From the NCBI GenBank assembly GCA_034429695.1, contig DAOUGC010000135.1, forward strand, positions 1 through 16,254: DNA of 16,254 bases, given 5' to 3'. Below the pieces are notes generated by a model, which saw nothing but the letters and a program-made list of their open reading frames with translations, was not told the DNA's origin and did not search any database. Origin of the DNA: DAOUGC01 sp034429695 (GTDB taxonomy: Bacteria > Chloroflexota > Anaerolineae > Anaerolineales > Anaerolineaceae). Positions 13,934 to 16,254 of this stretch are shown here, in pieces; positions within the stretch are counted from its first letter, which is position 1; every line of letters starts with the position of its first letter. The translations under genes were made by a program, and so were the position numbers.

Positions 13934-14833
13934 ATGAATTTTACGACGATTTTGTGTGTGGGGGGAGCTTTCCTCATCCTGTTTGTTTTTCTCACCAGCG
14001 CCATCAAGGTGGTGCCTGAGTACAAACGCCTGGTGGTCTTTCGGCTGGGTCGTTCCATTGGCTCGCGGGGGCCAGGTCTGGTGATTCTGCTGCCCTTCAT
14101 TGACCGGGCTGTATCTGTGGATCTGCGCGAACTGGTGCGCGAGATCCCGGTACAGACTTCGATTACGCTGGATAATGCCCCCATCTCAATCGACTTCCTG
14201 TGGTACTACAAAGTGTTTGACCCCGTACAATCGGTATTGCAGGTGGGCAACTTTGAGCTGGCTGCCCAGGGTATCGCCACCACCACCCTGCGTTCGGTAA
14301 TCGGCGGTATTGCGCTGGATGATGTGCTGTCACAGCGTGAGAAAATTAATAACAGCCTGCGCACCCGCCTGGATGAAGTGACCGAGCGCTGGGGTGTTAA
14401 GGTGACCAACGTTGAAATTCGCGAGATCATCCCGCCGCGCGACGTGCAGGATGCCATGAACCGCCAGCTTTCAGCCGAACGCAACCGCCGTGCCGTGGTG
14501 ACCGAATCAACCGGTACGCGCGAGGCCGCCGTGAATGTGGCTGAAGGTGAGCGCCAGGCAGCCATTCTGCGTGCTGATGGTGAAAAGCAGGCTTCGGTGC
14601 TGCGTGCCGAAGGTGAGCGCCAGGCGCAGTTGCTGCGCGCTGAAGGTTTCACCAACGCCCTGGAGCGCATTTATTCAGTGGCGCAGACGGTTGATGCCAA
14701 CACCATGACGCTGCAGTATTTTGACACCCTGCGCAACATGGCTAACAGCCCCTCCACCAAGTGGATCTTCCCCATGGAATTCAGCCGGTTGGCGGGTGAC
14801 TTTATCAATATTCGCAACGGCGGCAAGATGTAA
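13934..14833 (+). CDS. Slipin/stomatin family SPFH-domain protein
   Basis: A 299-residue protein with an N-terminal membrane helix (about 5-23), then the SPFH (band 7) domain (about 25-180; VPEYKRLVVFRLGR, GPGLVILLPFIDRAV, EIPVQTSITLDNAPISIDFLWYYKV split over 69-93), and a coiled-coil tail (about 180-245) built from 11-residue repeats. The C-terminal segment (about 246-299) matches slipin ends (TMTLQYFDTLRNMANSPSTKWIFP, 257-280). These proteins form oligomers that organise membrane microdomains and modulate membrane proteins or proteases. An AGGAG ribosome site seven bases before the ATG fixes the start. It pairs with nfeD upstream, as in many bacteria, and the GNAT gene follows closely. Confidence 0.95.
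   Translation: MNFTTILCVGGAFLILFVFLTSAIKVVPEYKRLVVFRLGRSIGSRGPGLVILLPFIDRAVSVDLRELVREIPVQTSITLDNAPISIDFLWYYKVFDPVQSVLQVGNFELAAQGIATTTLRSVIGGIALDDVLSQREKINNSLRTRLDEVTERWGVKVTNVEIREIIPPRDVQDAMNRQLSAERNRRAVVTESTGTREAAVNVAEGERQAAILRADGEKQASVLRAEGERQAQLLRAEGFTNALERIYSVAQTVDANTMTLQYFDTLRNMANSPSTKWIFPMEFSRLAGDFINIRNGGKM
14546..14644 (+). repeat. Three tandem 33-base repeats within the slipin gene
   Basis: Three consecutive in-frame units (14546-14578, 14579-14611, 14612-14644) each encode an 11-residue unit of the form GE[RK]QAxxLRA[DE]. The DNA copies differ mostly at third positions. They build the coiled-coil tail of the SPFH protein; 11-residue repeats fit a right-handed helical coil. Confidence 0.85.
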
Positions 14834-14854
14834 GCTGCCCCAGAGGAATCGTCA

Positions 14855-15328
14855 TTGCCCGGAAACGCCGCTGTAGCCATCACTCAAGCCCATTTGCGCG
14901 ATCTTGCTGATTTGCGCAAACTCGAACAAGCCTGTTTTGACCTGGACGCCTGGCCGTTGTTCGACTTGATTGGTGTGCTGACGTTTCCGGGCATTGTGCG
15001 ATTAAAAGCCGTGTTGAACGATATGATGGTGGGGTTTGTGGCGGGTGAACATCGTAGCGATGAGAACACCGGCTGGATCACCACCATTGGCGTGCTGCCA
15101 GAGTTCCGCCGCATGGGCATTGCCAGTGTCATGCTGGATGTGGCAGAACAACGCATCGGCAGCCCGTACATTCGCCTGACAGTGCGGCGAAGCAACCTGG
15201 ATGCGATTGCCCTGTATGAGAAGCGTGGCTACCGACAGGTGAGCGTGTGGCGCCGATATTACAGCGGTGGTGAGGACGGCCTGGTTCTGGAAAAATTGAT
15301 GAAAAAAGGTGACATACAATCCAGTTAA
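14855..15328 (+). CDS. GNAT-family N-acetyltransferase
   Basis: A 157-residue protein starting with TTG at 14855, supported by AGAGGA seven bases before it and by the family's normal length. The GNAT fold is evident: ITTIGVLPEFRRMGIASVML (75-94) includes the acetyl-CoA-binding RRMGIA loop, and LTVRRSNLDAIALYEKRGYRQVSVWRRYY (108-136) is the second conserved block, as in RimI-like proteins. It should transfer an acetyl group from acetyl-CoA to an amine; the substrate is unknown. The layout is like RimI, but RimI itself is not proven. It lies 21 bases after the slipin stop and is probably the third gene of the nfeD operon. No hairpin terminator follows. Confidence 0.87.
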   Translation: MPGNAAVAITQAHLRDLADLRKLEQACFDLDAWPLFDLIGVLTFPGIVRLKAVLNDMMVGFVAGEHRSDENTGWITTIGVLPEFRRMGIASVMLDVAEQRIGSPYIRLTVRRSNLDAIALYEKRGYRQVSVWRRYYSGGEDGLVLEKLMKKGDIQSS

Positions 15329-15344
15329 GAGTTTATGCTGTACG

Positions 15345-15373
15345 TTGACTCTGACTGGGAAACGTACTATGAT
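15345..15373 (+). promoter_or_regulatory. Strong promoter of the SWIM-finger gene
   Basis: TTGACT (15345-15350) and TATGAT (15368-15373), each one base from consensus, are separated by 17 bases. A start near 15380 would give a leader of about 130 bases before the next gene, containing a small reading frame and a terminator-like hairpin. Confidence 0.75.
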
Positions 15374-15401
15374 AATAGAAACTTATCGGAGCCAAAACGC
15401 C

Positions 15402-15455
15402 ATGCGAGTATTGTGGAGCGGACAACTTAATAAGGAATCCTTCAGGGCACGCTGA
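15402..15455 (+). CDS. Possible leader peptide (17 residues)
   Basis: A short frame MRVLWSGQLNKESFRAR begins at ATG 15402, with GGAG at 15388-15391 (10 bases upstream). Its TGA stop is at 15453-15455, exactly at the first loop bases of the hairpin 15446-15466. A ribosome reaching the stop would cover the left arm of the hairpin. It lies 22 bases into the predicted transcript. There is no run of one regulatory amino acid, so ordinary amino-acid attenuation is not indicated. It may be chance. Confidence 0.3.
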   Translation: MRVLWSGQLNKESFRAR

Positions 15456-15474
15456 TGTCGCGTGCCTTTCTGTT
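15446..15474 (+). terminator. Terminator-like hairpin in the leader (candidate attenuator)
   Basis: A perfect 7-bp GC-rich stem GGCACGC/GCGTGCC with a seven-base loop, followed by TTTCTGTT. It lies between the promoter and the SWIM gene, so it could stop transcripts early, giving a short RNA of roughly 90-95 bases, or be read through to the gene. Confidence 0.55.
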
Positions 15475-15510
15475 ACCCATACCCAGTAGTAGTGAAAGGA
15501 GTATCCCCTT

Positions 15511-15753
15511 ATGGACTACGGCATGATCGGCAAGATTGAAAAAGCCAAGCGATACGCACAGGAGCGTGATCGTTTCCACTTTTCGTCTTTCAAGGTCACC
15601 ATGGATGGGGCCAACAACCCGCACGAGGTGAGCTACGATAACGGCACATGGCATTGCGATTGCGATTTCTTCCAGTCGCGCGGGCGATGCAGCCACACCA
15701 TGGCGCTCGAGTTCATCCTCGAAGGCATGATTCCGGTCACCGTCGAGCTGTAA
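15511..15753 (+). CDS. Small SWIM zinc-finger protein
   Basis: An 80-residue soluble protein with a SWIM-type zinc finger: C49, C51, C60 and H62 (CDCDFFQSRGRCSH, 49-62), matching the CxCx(n)CxH pattern. The N-terminal part (MIGKIEKAKRYAQERDRFHFSSFKVTMDG, from residue 5) forms a helix and beta strands. SWIM domains bind zinc and mediate DNA or protein contacts. Here no other domain is present, so it is a stand-alone finger with an unknown partner. AAAGGAG nine bases before the ATG supports the start. The gene has its own strong promoter, a long leader with a possible attenuator and a strong terminator, which is unusual control for such a small gene and suggests a high or regulated product level. 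Confidence 0.88.
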   Translation: MDYGMIGKIEKAKRYAQERDRFHFSSFKVTMDGANNPHEVSYDNGTWHCDCDFFQSRGRCSHTMALEFILEGMIPVTVEL

Positions 15754-15787
15754 ACAGCACATAAGCGGAGAAAAGAGAGTACCCTTG

Positions 15788-15815
15788 CCGGGCAGTTCGC
15801 CGCTGCCCGGTTTTT
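15788..15815 (+). terminator. Rho-independent terminator of the SWIM gene
   Basis: An 8-bp stem CCGGGCAG/CTGCCCGG with a seven-base loop followed by five T's. It lies between the SWIM gene and the convergent membrane-protein gene. Confidence 0.92.
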
Positions 15816-15841
15816 CCGTTAAATTTGGGGGTATGGCAGCA

Positions 15842-16254
15842 TCATTGCACGGAACGCCAGTAAATATAAATTTGCAGGCAGAAAAACAATGCTCCGGCAG
15901 GAAAGGCGGGCCACACCACATTTCCGCCGGCAGATTGCCAGAAGAAAACTGCAGCCCCAATGGTGACTGCACCCACCAGCGCCACCTCAATTGCCAGATA
16001 GGATGAAATACTGTTGCGTTTGAAGCGTCTGGGCAAAGACCCACTGGTCCAGCGCAGCGCCTGACCGATGGGTGGATTGCCCGTGTGTTGAATGTAGAAA
16101 TCCTTGATTTGATTCATGGCCGCGGCGCTCTCGTGCCATGCTTTTCGCAAGCGTGCAATTTGCAACAGGGTGAGCACGGCCAGCACCGAAAGCAGCAGGA
16201 ACAGGCCTGAAAACGCCATAAAGATCGGGCGGGCGGGGCTGGTGAGCAACTGGG
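15842..16254 (-). CDS. Hypothetical membrane protein, 5' partial
   Basis: The reading frame is open to the window edge on the minus strand, so the gene may begin beyond it; the inner ATG at 16219 (MAFSGLF) is also possible. About 136 residues are visible. Counting from the TTG at 16249, hydrophobic segments lie at about 8-31, 84-104 and 109-131. Between the first two is a soluble stretch with AWHESAAAMNQIKDFYIQHTGNPP. The C-terminus ends shortly after the third segment with IYIYWRSVQ. I do not recognise the family. It is convergent with the SWIM gene across the terminator at 15788-15815, and the operon it belongs to continues to the right of the window. Confidence 0.65.
   Translation of the reverse strand, partial: QLLTSPARPIFMAFSGLFLLLSVLAVLTLLQIARLRKAWHESAAAMNQIKDFYIQHTGNPPIGQALRWTSGSLPRRFKRNSISSYLAIEVALVGAVTIGAAVFFWQSAGGNVVWPAFPAGALFFCLQIYIYWRSVQ

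Noticed and set aside
15442..16044. 200-codon minus-strand frame over the SWIM gene
   Set aside because: It runs opposite the SWIM finger, whose Cys/His motif, ribosome site, promoter and terminator all support the plus strand, and it crosses two terminator hairpins.

Overview
The window (about 16.3 kb, fairly GC-rich, dense, genes on both strands) looks like a chromosomal segment of an anaerobic or facultative member of the Chloroflexota, most likely Anaerolineae. This is an inference. It rests on an NfeD/slipin pair, FHA/VWA and PP2C proteins with Pro/Thr-rich tails, a hydrogenase-maturation gene beside a multi-[4Fe-4S] flavoprotein, and a small SWIM-finger protein. No rRNA, CRISPR array, insertion sequence or replication origin was seen.

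Layout. (1) 1-2778, plus strand: a 5'-truncated iron-sulfur/FAD oxidoreductase (ferredoxin-like domains fused to a GltD/NfnB-type module) followed by hypA, ending at a terminator (2799-2830) shared with a convergent DUF2200 gene. (2) 3200-4020: an AT-rich island with an AbiEi-type antitoxin gene followed by what looks like the truncated start of its toxin gene. (3) 4025-7908, minus strand: marR, then an MFS sugar-type transporter, then a cytoplasmic GH2 glycosidase. The transporter/glycosidase pair has its own candidate promoter lying inside an inverted repeat, and a structured leader. (4) 8042-8979: a DUF1801-type gene with a clear terminator, a structured non-coding stretch, and two tandem tRNA-Ser genes (UGA, GCU) with a shared promoter and terminator. 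(5) 9110-13118, minus strand: an operon of a membrane VWA/FHA protein, a membrane-anchored PP2C phosphatase and a DUF3267 membrane zincin. (6) 13290-15328, plus strand, divergent from (5): nfeD, slipin and a GNAT acetyltransferase. (7) 15345-15815: a strong promoter, a possible leader peptide with an attenuator hairpin, then a SWIM-finger gene and a strong terminator. (8) The window ends inside a minus-strand membrane protein.

How the genes may work together. hypA and the flavoprotein suggest a [NiFe]-hydrogenase or related redox locus lying mostly outside the window on the left. The marR-MFS-GH2 group reads as glycoside uptake and intracellular hydrolysis. The most unusual part is the divergent pair of operons at 9110-15328. 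One side has an exported VWA domain tied to a cytoplasmic FHA-like domain, a PP2C phosphatase and a membrane protease-like protein; the other has the NfeD/SPFH membrane-organising pair. Together they could form an envelope-monitoring module, though no kinase is visible here. The VWA and FHA domains both lack expected ligand-contact residues, so they may not work in the textbook way.
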